The notes under the pieces were generated by a model, which did not search any database, was not told the origin of the DNA, and saw only the letters and a program-made list of their open reading frames with translations. A stretch of DNA of 32,177 nucleotides from assembly GCF_002265265.1 (NCBI RefSeq), contig NZ_NOIF01000040.1:1-32177 (forward strand). The letters run 5' to 3'. Below, piece after piece: positions 8,444 to 16,910 of this stretch. The DNA is from Photobacterium sanguinicancri. Its GTDB lineage: Bacteria > Pseudomonadota > Gammaproteobacteria > Enterobacterales > Vibrionaceae. The position numbers and the translations under genes were made by a program. Position 1 is the stretch's first letter. Each line of letters starts with the position of its first letter.

Positions 8444-9284
8444 TCTCCAAAATATCATCATTACAGTCATCGTTTCATGGCTGTTATTGTTTGTTTTCAT
8501 CCCGAACTTGATGATTATCGGCACCAGTTTTCTGACTCGTGACGAAGCAAACCTGATCGAGATGACGTTCACGCTGGATAACTATATCCGCTTGTTCGAT
8601 CCACTTTACGCAAAAGTAATGTGGCATTCGTTCTACATGGCAATCATTGCAACACTGCTGTGCTTGCTTATTGGTTACCCGTTTGCTTATGTGATCGCGA
8701 AGATGCCTGAAAAATGGCGTCCATTCATGTTGTTTTTGGTGATTGTACCGTTTTGGACAAACTCGCTAATTCGTACTTACGGTTTGAAGATCATGCTGGG
8801 TACCCGTGGTGTATTTAACAACACCCTACTCTACCTCGATATTATTGATAAACCACTGCGTATTATGTACACCGAGTATGCCGTAATGGTTGGCCTAGTA
8901 TACATTCTGCTGCCTTTCATGGTGTTACCGCTTTACTCTGCGATAGAGAAGCTAGACAACACTTATATTGAAGCAGCACGCGACTTAGGCGCGAGTAAGC
9001 TACAAACGTTCATTAGAGTGATTATTCCACTAACCATGCCGGGTGTGATTGCAGGTTGTTTACTTGTCTTACTACCAGCATTAGGCATGTTCTATGTGTC
9101 TGACTTGCTTGGTGGCGCGAAAAACTTACTGATTGGTAATGTTATCAAAAGTCAGGTTCTTAACGCACGTGACTGGCCGTTTGGCTCAGCCACAAGTATT
9201 GCATTAACTACTGCCATGGCAATTATGCTTTATGCCTACTACCGTGCAGGCAAACTGCTGAACCGTAAAGTGGAGCTGGAATAA
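8427..9284 (+). CDS. potB: Spermidine/putrescine ABC transporter permease
   Basis: 285 residues, six expected transmembrane helices. The N-terminal [20 protein letters not shown] aligns with PotB, and the EAA loop [20 protein letters not shown], which docks on PotA, is conserved. The C-terminus RKVELE also matches E. coli PotB. The ATG at 8427 (MNKKLN) is preferred; the open frame extends nine codons upstream to a TTG with no better signal. The start lies inside the end of potA and the stop overlaps the potC ATG as TAATG, so potABC is translationally coupled. Confidence 0.96.
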   Translation: MNKKLNLQNIIITVIVSWLLLFVFIPNLMIIGTSFLTRDEANLIEMTFTLDNYIRLFDPLYAKVMWHSFYMAIIATLLCLLIGYPFAYVIAKMPEKWRPFMLFLVIVPFWTNSLIRTYGLKIMLGTRGVFNNTLLYLDIIDKPLRIMYTEYAVMVGLVYILLPFMVLPLYSAIEKLDNTYIEAARDLGASKLQTFIRVIIPLTMPGVIAGCLLVLLPALGMFYVSDLLGGAKNLLIGNVIKSQVLNARDWPFGSATSIALTTAMAIMLYAYYRAGKLLNRKVELE

Positions 9285-10054
9285 TGGGACGTTCTGTTAA
9301 ATTCAGTTTTATGACCTTGGTATACGCATTTTTGTATATGCCAATCATCATCCTGATTGTTAACTCATTTAATGCCAGCAAATTTGGTATGAAATGGGGG
9401 GGCTTTACCACTAAATGGTATGAGCAACTAGTCACTAATGACAGCCTAATGCAGGCAGCTTGGCACTCAATCAACATCGCGGTGTTCTCAGCAACAGCCG
9501 CAGCATTAATTGGTAGCTTAACGGCAGTCGCTCTTTATCGTTACCAGTTCCGTGGCAAAAAGTTTGTTAACGGCATGCTGTTTATCGTAATGATGTCACC
9601 AGACATAGTCATGGCAATCTCATTACTTGCGCTATTTTTGCTGTTAGGTGCAGAACTAGGGTTCCTAACCTTGTTACTAGCCCATATTACATTCTGTCTA
9701 CCCTTCGTTGTGGTAACAGTATATAGCCGCTTAAATGGTTTTGATGTGAAGATGCTAGAAGCAGCACGTGATTTAGGTGCAAGCGAATGGGTAATTTTGA
9801 GCAAAATTATTCTACCGCTAGCAAAACCAGCAATCGCTGGTGGTTGGTTACTGAGCTTCACCCTATCACTTGATGACGTTATTGTGAGTTCATTTGTGAC
9901 AGGGCCAACTTACGAAATTTTACCATTGAAGATTTACTCTATGGTTAAAGTAGGTATTTCACCTGAAGTTAACGCACTAGCAACCGTGATGTTAATTGTT
10001 TCTCTTATACTCGTAGTCTGTTCGCAGCTACTGGCAAGAGAGAAAGTAAAGTAA
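9284..10054 (+). CDS. potC: Spermidine/putrescine ABC transporter permease
   Basis: 256 residues (E. coli PotC 264). It has six hydrophobic segments and the EAA loop [20 protein letters not shown] at about residues 160-180. The hallmark SFTLSLDDVIVSSFVTGP follows. It forms the membrane channel with PotB. Its ATG shares a base with the potB stop. A strong terminator follows 52 bases after the stop, so the binding-protein genes downstream need readthrough or another promoter. Confidence 0.96.
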   Translation: MGRSVKFSFMTLVYAFLYMPIIILIVNSFNASKFGMKWGGFTTKWYEQLVTNDSLMQAAWHSINIAVFSATAAALIGSLTAVALYRYQFRGKKFVNGMLFIVMMSPDIVMAISLLALFLLLGAELGFLTLLLAHITFCLPFVVVTVYSRLNGFDVKMLEAARDLGASEWVILSKIILPLAKPAIAGGWLLSFTLSLDDVIVSSFVTGPTYEILPLKIYSMVKVGISPEVNALATVMLIVSLILVVCSQLLAREKVK

Positions 10055-10105
10055 TTCGTCTATTCTAAGACAACAGTTTTAAATTTGGCATTCGCCAAGA
10101 AAATG

Positions 10106-10146
10106 CAAGTGGCTTCATAATTCGTTATGAGCCACTTGTTTTTTAT
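10106..10146 (+). terminator. Intrinsic terminator after potC
   Basis: The stem CAAGTGGC-t-TCATAA pairs with TTATGAGCCACTTG around a TTCG tetraloop with one bulged base, followed by TTTTTT. It lies between potC and the first potD, an attenuator-like position within the locus. Confidence 0.85.
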
Positions 10147-10181
10147 TAACACCTCATTGAGGTTTTGGAGTTGATACAAAC

Positions 10182-11213
10182 ATGAAAAAATTGTCCGCTT
10201 TTCTAGCCGGCACTGCGTGTGCTGCTGCTTTGTTCTCTAACACGGCAACAGCTGCAGATAAGGAACTTGTCTTTATGAACTGGGGGCCGTACATTTCTAC
10301 TGAGCTCCGCGAGCAGTTCACAAAAGAAACAGGCATTAAAGTGATTTATTCGACTTACGAGTCGAATGAGACAATGTACGCTAAATTACGTGCCCACCCA
10401 CAAGGTTACGATTTAGTTGTACCATCAACTTACTTCGTTGCAAAAATGCGCGACGAAGGCATGCTACAAAAGATCGATAAATCGAAGTTATCTAACTTCC
10501 AAGAACTCGATAAAAACTATTTAGATAAACCTTTTGATCCAAACAACGACTACTCTATTCCGCACGTTATCGCGATGACTGGTTTAGCGGTAAACACAGA
10601 TATGTACGATCCAGAAGATTTTGATAGCTGGGCAGATCTGTGGAATCCAGAACTAAAAGGTCAACTAATGCTGATGGATGATACGCGTGAAGTATTCCAC
10701 ATCGCATTACGTAAACTGGGGTACTCAGGTAACACCACTGACCCGAAACAAATCGATGAAGCGAAAAAAGAGCTAGAAAAACTAATGCCAAACGTATTGG
10801 TTTTCAACTCGGATAATCCAGCAGCACCTTACCTTGCTGGTGAAGTTGGTTTGGGTATGCTTTGGAACGGTTCTGCAGCAGCAGCACAAAAAGAAGGTTT
10901 ACCAATTAAGTTAATCTGGCCAAAAGAAGGCGGTATCTTCTGGGTTGATAGCCTAGCAATTGCGAAAAACGCGAAAAACGTTGAAGCAGCGCATAAGATG
11001 ATCGACTTCCTACTACGTCCAGATGTAGCAGCTAAAATCTCAGAAGAAACGGGTTACTTAACCGCAGTAGAGAAATCTAACGCGAAATACAAGAACGACC
11101 CTACTCTATTCCCACCTCAAGCAGATCTTGACCGTGGTGAGTGGCAGGATTCTGTTGGCGATATGAACATTCGCTACGAAAACTACTTCTTAGAGCTTAA
11201 AGCGGGTCAATAA
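10182..11213 (+). CDS. potD2: PotD-like polyamine-binding protein, diverged paralogue
   Basis: 343 residues with a signal peptide (about 1-25) and full-length PotD homology: the GIKVIYSTYESNETMYAKL block, DLVVPSTYFV, DDTREVFHIALRKLGYSGNTTDP, MLWNGSA and GGIFWVDSLAI. Compared with the next gene and E. coli PotD, several ligand-pocket segments have changed. W34-T/S-E36-Y37 is W-G-P-Y here. The conserved PYIWGAT is PHVIAMT. GYPTP near the C-terminus is GYLTA. The aromatic and acidic residues of MDD-REVF, WNG and FW-D are kept. It probably binds an amine, but perhaps not spermidine; V. cholerae also has a second PotD in this position. GGAG stands 11 bases before the ATG. It lies between two terminators and may be transcribed on its own. 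Confidence 0.9.
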   Translation: MKKLSAFLAGTACAAALFSNTATAADKELVFMNWGPYISTELREQFTKETGIKVIYSTYESNETMYAKLRAHPQGYDLVVPSTYFVAKMRDEGMLQKIDKSKLSNFQELDKNYLDKPFDPNNDYSIPHVIAMTGLAVNTDMYDPEDFDSWADLWNPELKGQLMLMDDTREVFHIALRKLGYSGNTTDPKQIDEAKKELEKLMPNVLVFNSDNPAAPYLAGEVGLGMLWNGSAAAAQKEGLPIKLIWPKEGGIFWVDSLAIAKNAKNVEAAHKMIDFLLRPDVAAKISEETGYLTAVEKSNAKYKNDPTLFPPQADLDRGEWQDSVGDMNIRYENYFLELKAGQ

Positions 11214-11235
11214 GCCGCCTTAGCGCTCCAGCAAC

Positions 11236-11265
11236 AAAAGGCTTCCAAATATGGAAGCCTTTTTT
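11236..11265 (+). terminator. Intrinsic terminator after the first potD
   Basis: A 12-base perfect stem (AAAAGGCTTCCA / TGGAAGCCTTTT) with a 4-base loop, ending in a run of T residues. It lies 23 bases after the stop. Confidence 0.9.
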
Positions 11266-11327
11266 GTATCTATTACATTTATATCATACTGTTTTATGTG
11301 ATAAATCACCTTTTTATCATTACCCTC

Positions 11328-11336
11328 TGCTATAAT
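11328..11336 (+). promoter_or_regulatory. Extended -10 promoter of the second potD
   Basis: TGC followed by TATAAT is a perfect extended -10. The -35 region is only T-rich. It predicts transcription from about 11343 with a 100-base leader, giving the second potD its own promoter. Confidence 0.6.
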
Positions 11337-11382
11337 CTGCCCGCTTTTCCCTTATCACGTTATTACGTATTTTATCTACACT

Positions 11383-11404
11383 AAGGAGAGACGGTTTCGC
11401 CGTC
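11383..11404 (+). other. Leader hairpin and orphan Shine-Dalgarno in front of the second potD
   Basis: AAGGAG at 11383-11388 looks like a strong ribosome binding site but has no start codon at a usable distance. It is followed directly by a GC-rich hairpin, GACGG-TTTCG-CCGTC (11390-11404). The real ribosome binding site of the gene is a separate GGAG at 11431. This may be an RNA control element or chance. Confidence 0.35.
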
Positions 11405-11442
11405 CGAGAACACCTAAAACTATATAAGTTGGAGTTATATCA

Positions 11443-12486
11443 ATGAAAAAATGGTCTTCCCTCGTCGCAGGTGGCGTATGTGCTATGGCTATGATGGCAA
11501 ACACTGCTGTTGCTGCTGACGAAGAGCTTTACTTCTATAATTGGTCTGAATACATTCCAAGTGAAGTACTTGAGCAATTCACCAAAGAAACTGGTATCAA
11601 AGTTATTTATTCGACTTATGAGTCGAATGAAACTATGTATGCCAAATTAAAAACTCATGGTGAAGGCTATGACCTAGTCGTTCCTTCAACTTATTACGTA
11701 TCTAAGATGCGTGAAGAAGGCATGCTACAAAAAATCGATCGCAGTAAACTGCCTCACTTTAAAGACTTAGATCCTAACTTCCTGAACAAACCTTTCGATC
11801 CAAGTAACGACTACTCTATTCCCTACATTTGGGGTGCGACCGGTATCGGTGTGAACTCTGAAATGATGGATAAAGCTGAAATAAAAGGTTGGGCTGATTT
11901 CTGGGATTCTAAGTGGGAAGGCCAGCTAATGATGATGGATGACGCACGTGAGTTTTTCCACATCGCGCTACGCAAGCTTGGTTACTCTGCCAACACACAA
12001 GATCCAGCAGAAATTAAAGCGGCTTACGAAGAATTGAAAAAGCTAATGCCAAACGTATTAGTTTTCAACTCTGACTACCCTGCTAACCCTTACATGGCGG
12101 GTGAAACATCGTTAGGTATGCTTTGGAACGGTTCTGCTTACATGGCACGCCAAGAAGGCGCTGAGATTGACATTGTATGGCCAAAAGAAGGCGCAATCTT
12201 CTGGATGGATAGCCTAGCAATTCCAGAAAAAGCGAAACATACAGAAGCGGCTCATAAGATGATCGACTTCTTACTTCGCCCAGAGAATGCCGCAAAAGTA
12301 GCGCTTGAGATTGGCTACCCGACACCCGTTGCGACAGCGAAAGGCAAGCTTCCAGCAGACTTTGTTAATGACCCAAGCATCTACCCACCTCAAGAAGTGA
12401 TGGACGCTGGTGAGTGGCAAAACAGCGTTGGTTCAGCAAATACGCTTTACGAAGAATACTACCAAAAGCTAAAAGCAGGTCAGTAA
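11443..12486 (+). CDS. potD: Spermidine/putrescine-binding protein PotD
   Basis: 347 residues (E. coli PotD 348). The signal peptide ends near residue 25. The mature protein has YFYNWSEY (W34, E36, Y37), VVPSTYYV, PYIWGATGIGVN, MMDDAREFF, MLWNGSAYMARQ, AIFWMDSLAIP, EIGYPTPV and WQNSVGSANTLYEEYYQKLKAGQ. All the positions I know as polyamine contacts in E. coli PotD look intact. This is the canonical periplasmic receptor for PotABC and corresponds to PotD1 of V. cholerae by order. GGAG lies 8 bases before the ATG. The gene has its own promoter and terminator, so the receptor can be made in excess over the membrane complex. Confidence 0.96.
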   Translation: MKKWSSLVAGGVCAMAMMANTAVAADEELYFYNWSEYIPSEVLEQFTKETGIKVIYSTYESNETMYAKLKTHGEGYDLVVPSTYYVSKMREEGMLQKIDRSKLPHFKDLDPNFLNKPFDPSNDYSIPYIWGATGIGVNSEMMDKAEIKGWADFWDSKWEGQLMMMDDAREFFHIALRKLGYSANTQDPAEIKAAYEELKKLMPNVLVFNSDYPANPYMAGETSLGMLWNGSAYMARQEGAEIDIVWPKEGAIFWMDSLAIPEKAKHTEAAHKMIDFLLRPENAAKVALEIGYPTPVATAKGKLPADFVNDPSIYPPQEVMDAGEWQNSVGSANTLYEEYYQKLKAGQ

Positions 12487-12544
12487 TTTAACGTATTGTT
12501 GAATATATAAAAAACAGCCGAATAGCTTGTTTTTTTGCACAGAG

Positions 12545-12573
12545 GTCCCTCATTTCTAATGAGGGACTTTTTT
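12545..12573 (+). terminator. Intrinsic terminator after potD
   Basis: A 10-base perfect stem (GTCCCTCATT / AATGAGGGAC), a 3-base loop and six T residues. The following 280 bases to recQ hold no gene that I can see, only the presumed recQ promoter region. Confidence 0.92.
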
Positions 12574-12853
12574 AAATTACCACCATTAGCGATTCAAACA
12601 AGAACCTGATACTAATACTGGTTAAATAGCATCTGACTTAGCCAAATCCATTGTAAAGTCACCTATCGCTTTATTCGTAATTACACATATCATCTGAAGA
12701 TATTGCTATTACGGGCTTTAACAGCACTCTGGCGATATTCACCAATACCTCGAACAACACATATAATCCGATTCTATTTTACTTACAGGCCATGATTTCA
12801 AGTTCAACCCACTGTAAAGTAAGATAACCACTTCGCGATAGAGAATAATCATA

Positions 12854-14659
12854 ATGCAGCGTCCAACCCCGATAGAGGTTCTAAAATCAGTCTTTGGTTA
12901 CGATAGTTTCCGTCATCAACAACAAACCATTATCGAGACCTTGGTTGAGGGTGGTGATGTACTGACCTTGATGCCAACAGGCGGAGGAAAATCACTCTGT
13001 TATCAGATCCCTGCGATTGTTCGTCCTGGGGTTGGCGTAGTGGTTTCACCTTTGATTGCCTTGATGAAAGATCAGGTAGATGCGCTGCACCAAGTTGGCG
13101 TTGCTGCGGCATACTTGAATTCTACGTTGACCAGTTATGAGCAACGTGAAATTGAAGACTTAATCAGACGTGAAGAGATACAACTCTTGTATATTGCACC
13201 AGAACGTTTGATGATGGAGTCTACCCTATCCTTGTTGTCTCAGTGCCAAATTTCACTATTTGCCATCGATGAAGCACACTGTGTAAGCCAATGGGGACAC
13301 GATTTTAGGCCTGAGTATCAGCAGCTTTCTGTCTTGCATCAACGTTTCCCGAATGTACCGAGAATCGCCCTAACCGCCACGGCCGATCAGCGTACCAAAC
13401 AAGAAATTATCAGTCAGTTAGGCTTGGATACAGCGCAAGTCTTTGTGCACAGCTTTGATCGACCGAACATCCGCTATCACGTAAATGAACCCACTAATGC
13501 CAAAAATGATTTGTGGTCGTTCATCTCCGCACATCACGCCAACGACGCTGGTGTGGTGTATTGTTTGTCGCGAAAAAAAGTGGAAGAAACTGCACAGTGG
13601 TTAGTGAGTAAAGGACGAGTCGCTCTCGCATATCACGCAGGTATGCCAGTTGAATTACGTAATGAACACCAACAACGTTTCTTGCGAGAACAAGGCATTA
13701 TTATCGTTGCGACAGTGGCCTTTGGTATGGGAATAGACAAACCTGACGTACGGTTTGTTGCTCATCTTAGCCTGCCTAAAAGCATGGAATCCTACTATCA
13801 AGAAACAGGGCGTGCAGGTCGAGATGGCGATCCCGCTAACGCATGGATGGCTTACGGCATGCAAGATATGGTTATGCAGCGCCAAATGGTAGAAAACTCT
13901 GAAGGAAACGACGCCTACAAGCAGGTACAGATTCAAAAGCTCAATGCATTGTTAGGTTATTGTGAGCTAGTCACTTGTCGCCGTCAGACCATTCTGGCGT
14001 ATTTTGATGAGGCCTTATCTACACCTTGTGGGAACTGCGATAACTGCCTAACACCTCCTAAAACATGGGATGGAACGCAAGCTGCACGAAAAGCACTTTC
14101 GACGGTTTATCGTTGCGACCAACGTTTTGGTGTGACGTATCTCGTCAATGTATTACTGGGTAAAAGTGATGAGCGGATGGTTCGATTTGGTCATGATAAA
14201 GTCTCCACATTTGGTATCGGTACGGAGCTTAATGCCAATCAATGGAAGGGGGTTTTCCGCCAATTGATAGCTGGCAATTTTTTACGCGTAGAAGGAGACT
14301 ACAACAGTTTGAAATTGACACCACAGTGCCGCCCTATTCTCAAAGGAGAACAGAACGTAGAACTGCGCGAGCTACGTAATAGCAAGCCAAAGAGAGAGTC
14401 GAAATCGAGCCAAACTATCGACCTCTCTGCCGCGGATACCGCGCAGTTTGAAGCACTTAAAGACGTTCGCTCAAGCCTAGCAAGAGCGCAAAATGTTCCT
14501 GCTTATATTATTTGCCATGACGCCAGCTTAAAAGCCATCGCAAAAAATCGCCCACAGACACTAGAGCAGCTGAGTCAAATCTCTGGCTTTGGTGAAAGTA
14601 AAATCAGTAAATATGGTGAGCAGTTACTGGCAATAGTAAACTCAAATTCGCTTAGCTAA
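12854..14659 (+). CDS. recQ: ATP-dependent DNA helicase RecQ
   Basis: 601 residues (E. coli RecQ 609). A superfamily 2 helicase, 3'-to-5', that acts in recombination and stalled-fork repair. Motif I is MPTGGGKS (K46), motif II DEAH at about 139-142, followed by the RecQ-specific aromatic loop [14 protein letters not shown]. Then come motif III LTATAD and motif [12 protein letters not shown]. The zinc-binding segment contains CELVTC and CGNCDNC. A winged-helix RQC region follows, and a C-terminal HRDC domain (about 525-600) contains ETL-type [21 protein letters not shown]. All domains are complete. Only a weak GAG precedes the ATG. Confidence 0.97.
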   Translation: MQRPTPIEVLKSVFGYDSFRHQQQTIIETLVEGGDVLTLMPTGGGKSLCYQIPAIVRPGVGVVVSPLIALMKDQVDALHQVGVAAAYLNSTLTSYEQREIEDLIRREEIQLLYIAPERLMMESTLSLLSQCQISLFAIDEAHCVSQWGHDFRPEYQQLSVLHQRFPNVPRIALTATADQRTKQEIISQLGLDTAQVFVHSFDRPNIRYHVNEPTNAKNDLWSFISAHHANDAGVVYCLSRKKVEETAQWLVSKGRVALAYHAGMPVELRNEHQQRFLREQGIIIVATVAFGMGIDKPDVRFVAHLSLPKSMESYYQETGRAGRDGDPANAWMAYGMQDMVMQRQMVENSEGNDAYKQVQIQKLNALLGYCELVTCRRQTILAYFDEALSTPCGNCDNCLTPPKTWDGTQAARKALSTVYRCDQRFGVTYLVNVLLGKSDERMVRFGHDKVSTFGIGTELNANQWKGVFRQLIAGNFLRVEGDYNSLKLTPQCRPILKGEQNVELRELRNSKPKRESKSSQTIDLSAADTAQFEALKDVRSSLARAQNVPAYIICHDASLKAIAKNRPQTLEQLSQISGFGESKISKYGEQLLAIVNSNSLS

Positions 14660-14685
14660 CATTCTGATAAAAAGCGTGGTGCCAT

Positions 14686-15399
14686 TCAATCTTCAAGAAG
14701 CTCAGCCACAAATTTAGGCACTAACTCAGAAGCAGGCCCATAGCGTTTTTCAGCAAACTCGCTTTCAACATCGCTTGGCTCTAGGTTTAATTCAACTGTG
14801 TGTGCTCCATGCATTGCCGCTTCGTGAACAAAGCCTGCGGCAGGATAAACAGCCCCAGAGGTACCAATCGAGATGAACAAATCAGCTTCGAGTAGTGCCT
14901 CGTGGATAGCGCCCATACCAATTGGCATCTCACCAAACCAAACCACATTTGGACGCATAGGCGCAGGGATTTGGCAACAGTGGCAGTGATCATCCAAAGT
15001 GATGTTCCCTGTCCATTCGATAGACTGCCCTGTTTGGCTGCACTGCGCTTTTAATAACTCGCCATGCATATGTATAATATTTTTACTGCCCGCAGCTTCA
15101 TGCAAGTTATCAATGTTCTGGGTAACAATTGTCACCTTACCATCTAGCTTAGCCTCGAGTTCCGCCAATGCGAGATGAGCCGCATTTGGCTCAACGGTGC
15201 CACTTTCTAACTGCTGACGTCGTAAGTTATAAAAGTTCTGCACTGTTACAGGGTCACGAAGGTACCCTTCTGGCGTGGCGACATCTTCAATGCGATGATT
15301 TTCCCATAGGCCATCTTGGTCACGGAACGTTCGGATACCACTTTCAGCTGAAATTCCAGCACCTGTTAGTACAACGATATTTTGATAGGGAAAAAGCAT
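14686..15399 (-). CDS. cobB: NAD-dependent protein deacylase, sirtuin class
   Basis: 237 residues. It removes acetyl and succinyl groups from lysines using NAD. It has [15 protein letters not shown] (NAD site), [12 protein letters not shown], catalytic H112 in HMHGEL, and zinc ligands C120, C139, C141 or C142 in a CSQTGQ / CHCC pattern like E. coli CobB. Y57 and R60 (FYNLRR) form the class III pair that accepts succinyl-lysine. The start at 15399 is supported by AAGGAT just upstream. The protein lacks the N-terminal extension of the long E. coli isoform. It runs tail to tail with recQ, 26 bases apart, with no clear terminator between them. Confidence 0.96.
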   Translation of the reverse strand: MLFPYQNIVVLTGAGISAESGIRTFRDQDGLWENHRIEDVATPEGYLRDPVTVQNFYNLRRQQLESGTVEPNAAHLALAELEAKLDGKVTIVTQNIDNLHEAAGSKNIIHMHGELLKAQCSQTGQSIEWTGNITLDDHCHCCQIPAPMRPNVVWFGEMPIGMGAIHEALLEADLFISIGTSGAVYPAAGFVHEAAMHGAHTVELNLEPSDVESEFAEKRYGPASELVPKFVAELLED

Positions 15400-15660
15400 A
15401 TAGATATCCTTACTCAGCCATGTATTACTTAGTTATACCACTCTTTCAGTGGGGTTATAACCAATTCGTATTAGACAATAGTCTAACAAATCAGGGCGTT
15501 GTGATATATCGCGGTAAATAGATTAAATTAAGACGAACAATATAAAGTTATAGTGCATTAGGGTTTAATGGCTACAAAAGCAAAGAGTGATCTACCACCA
15601 AATGCACGACCATGACATCAAAGTGATAAATCACTAAATTCAAGCAATCAGGACAAAGTA

Positions 15661-16389
15661 TTACTCGAAAGAAACCAGTTTGTATGGATTGGCTTTATCA
15701 CCGTATTCCACCATACCCACCCCTTTACAGTAAGTCCTGTATTCATGTGCATCCTTCCATGGCACATCAAGCTCAGCGAACACACAGTCTTTCAGAGTAT
15801 TCCCCTCACCATATTGGTAATCATATTTAGCAAGAGGAACTAAGTTATAAAGCTCTATTTCATGACTGATTGTTCCAGCTACATCATCAACACACGAGCT
15901 ATTTAAAATTTCTGAAGAAAACTTATCAAAGCGGCTGATAGTCGAGCCAACCGTCGTTGGATTAAAGCCAGATGATGCTTCAATATTCATTCTGACCATT
16001 TTTACACAAACTTCAGTGGTCGTTGTAACCTCAACCTCACCATTCGCTTGTAATACCCTTTCAGCTCCCCAAACAACATTACCTGACGGCTGAGTTATTG
16101 TGGTACTTACTTCGCGTCCATCTTCATAGCTGATAACACTTGTTTCAACTACCCCATTTAGGGTTCTTTGATAGGTTAATTTTGCGTTAGGTGCAGGTTC
16201 ATACTCAGCCATATCAACCAAAAGTGGATCCACTGCTGGTGCAGGTTGAACCAAGTTCCCTTTACTATCAATAACAGTTTTACCATTCACTTTGATATCA
16301 CCATGAACATCAAGTGACGCTGCTGTTGCACCTGCTGAAAGTGAGGTTGTAATGGCAAGAGCTAAAAATGACAACATAGACCTTTTCAT
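15661..16389 (-). CDS. Secreted protein of unknown function
   Basis: 242 residues, not recognised. A signal peptide (about 1-24, ending in ATA-A) is followed by VHGDIKVNGKTVIDSKGNLVQ, a short beta-type stretch. The rest is beta-rich with five cysteines (VCVKM, SCVDD, DCVFAE, YCKG), suggesting disulfides in the periplasm or outside the cell. The last 60 residues hold aromatic clusters (KYDYQYGEG, PWKDAHEYRTYC). The gene is translationally tied to the upstream lipoprotein: AAGGA of its ribosome binding site overlaps the lipoprotein stop codon, 10 bases before the ATG. A weak 6-base hairpin at 15622-15635 may end the transcript. Confidence 0.8.
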   Translation of the reverse strand: MKRSMLSFLALAITTSLSAGATAASLDVHGDIKVNGKTVIDSKGNLVQPAPAVDPLLVDMAEYEPAPNAKLTYQRTLNGVVETSVISYEDGREVSTTITQPSGNVVWGAERVLQANGEVEVTTTTEVCVKMVRMNIEASSGFNPTTVGSTISRFDKFSSEILNSSCVDDVAGTISHEIELYNLVPLAKYDYQYGEGNTLKDCVFAELDVPWKDAHEYRTYCKGVGMVEYGDKANPYKLVSFE

Positions 16390-16399
16390 TTAAAAATCC

Positions 16400-16669
16400 T
16401 TATTTAATGATGAGATTGCCTTTAACGGTTAAATCTTTATCGATGGCTAATGTATTGTTATTGATTGGTAGAGTTACCGTGACTGTTTGATCTGCACCGA
16501 TAACGCCTTGGGTGAGTATTTCTTGGTTAAACTCTTCCACTGAGGAAATCGAGATTTCACCAGCTGTAGGGTTTGGTGGTGTGTCATCGCCATCGTTATC
16601 CGATGAGCCATTACAAGCCGCTAGAAATACAGTCAACGTACATATCGAAAGTGTTCTGAAGTTTTTCAA
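16400..16669 (-). CDS. Small lipoprotein of unknown function
   Basis: 89 residues. The signal peptide ends in the lipobox LAAC, with C19 as the lipidated residue. An Asp/Gly/Pro linker follows, then ISISSVEEFNQEIL and a C-terminal IDKDLTVKGNLIIK. The tail resembles the start of the partner protein (DIKVNGKTVID), so both may share a short beta motif. Translation must start at TTG (16669), because no ATG is in frame before the lipobox and a perfect AGGAGG lies 5 bases upstream. First gene of a two-gene unit with the secreted protein. It may anchor or escort that partner, which is inference only. Confidence 0.75.
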   Translation of the reverse strand: MKNFRTLSICTLTVFLAACNGSSDNDGDDTPPNPTAGEISISSVEEFNQEILTQGVIGADQTVTVTLPINNNTLAIDKDLTVKGNLIIK

Positions 16670-16865
16670 TTGCGCCTCCTGACTTATAAATCAATTGGCA
16701 TTTTAATCCTGGTCACATTTGTAAAGTCCATAGGTAACAGCTATTTGCGAGTCAAATCTCTATTTTACCGTACGCAAATGACCACGATCTCATTTGCATT
16801 TTGATACTTTTATCTATGAGTCATTAGCACCCCAAAACAGTACTACTTTTCTATAGGCATAAAAA

Positions 16866-16891
16866 AACGCCGCGATATGAATCGCGGCGTT
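16866..16891 (-). terminator. Terminator of the formate dehydrogenase operon
   Basis: An 11-base GC-rich perfect stem (AACGCCGCGAT / ATCGCGGCGTT) with an ATGA loop. Read leftward it runs into a row of T residues, 20 bases after the fdhC stop. Bases 16670-16860 beyond it hold the presumed promoter of the lipoprotein gene, with no clear consensus. Confidence 0.92.
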
Positions 16892-16910
16892 TTCTATTTA
16901 TAACAGCAGT

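Noticed and set aside
14660-14685. Terminator between recQ and cobB
   Set aside because: No hairpin with a T tract is present in the 26 bases between the convergent stops.
15168-15521. 117-codon rightward open frame across the start of cobB
   Set aside because: It is antisense to conserved sirtuin sequence, with no signal for translation.
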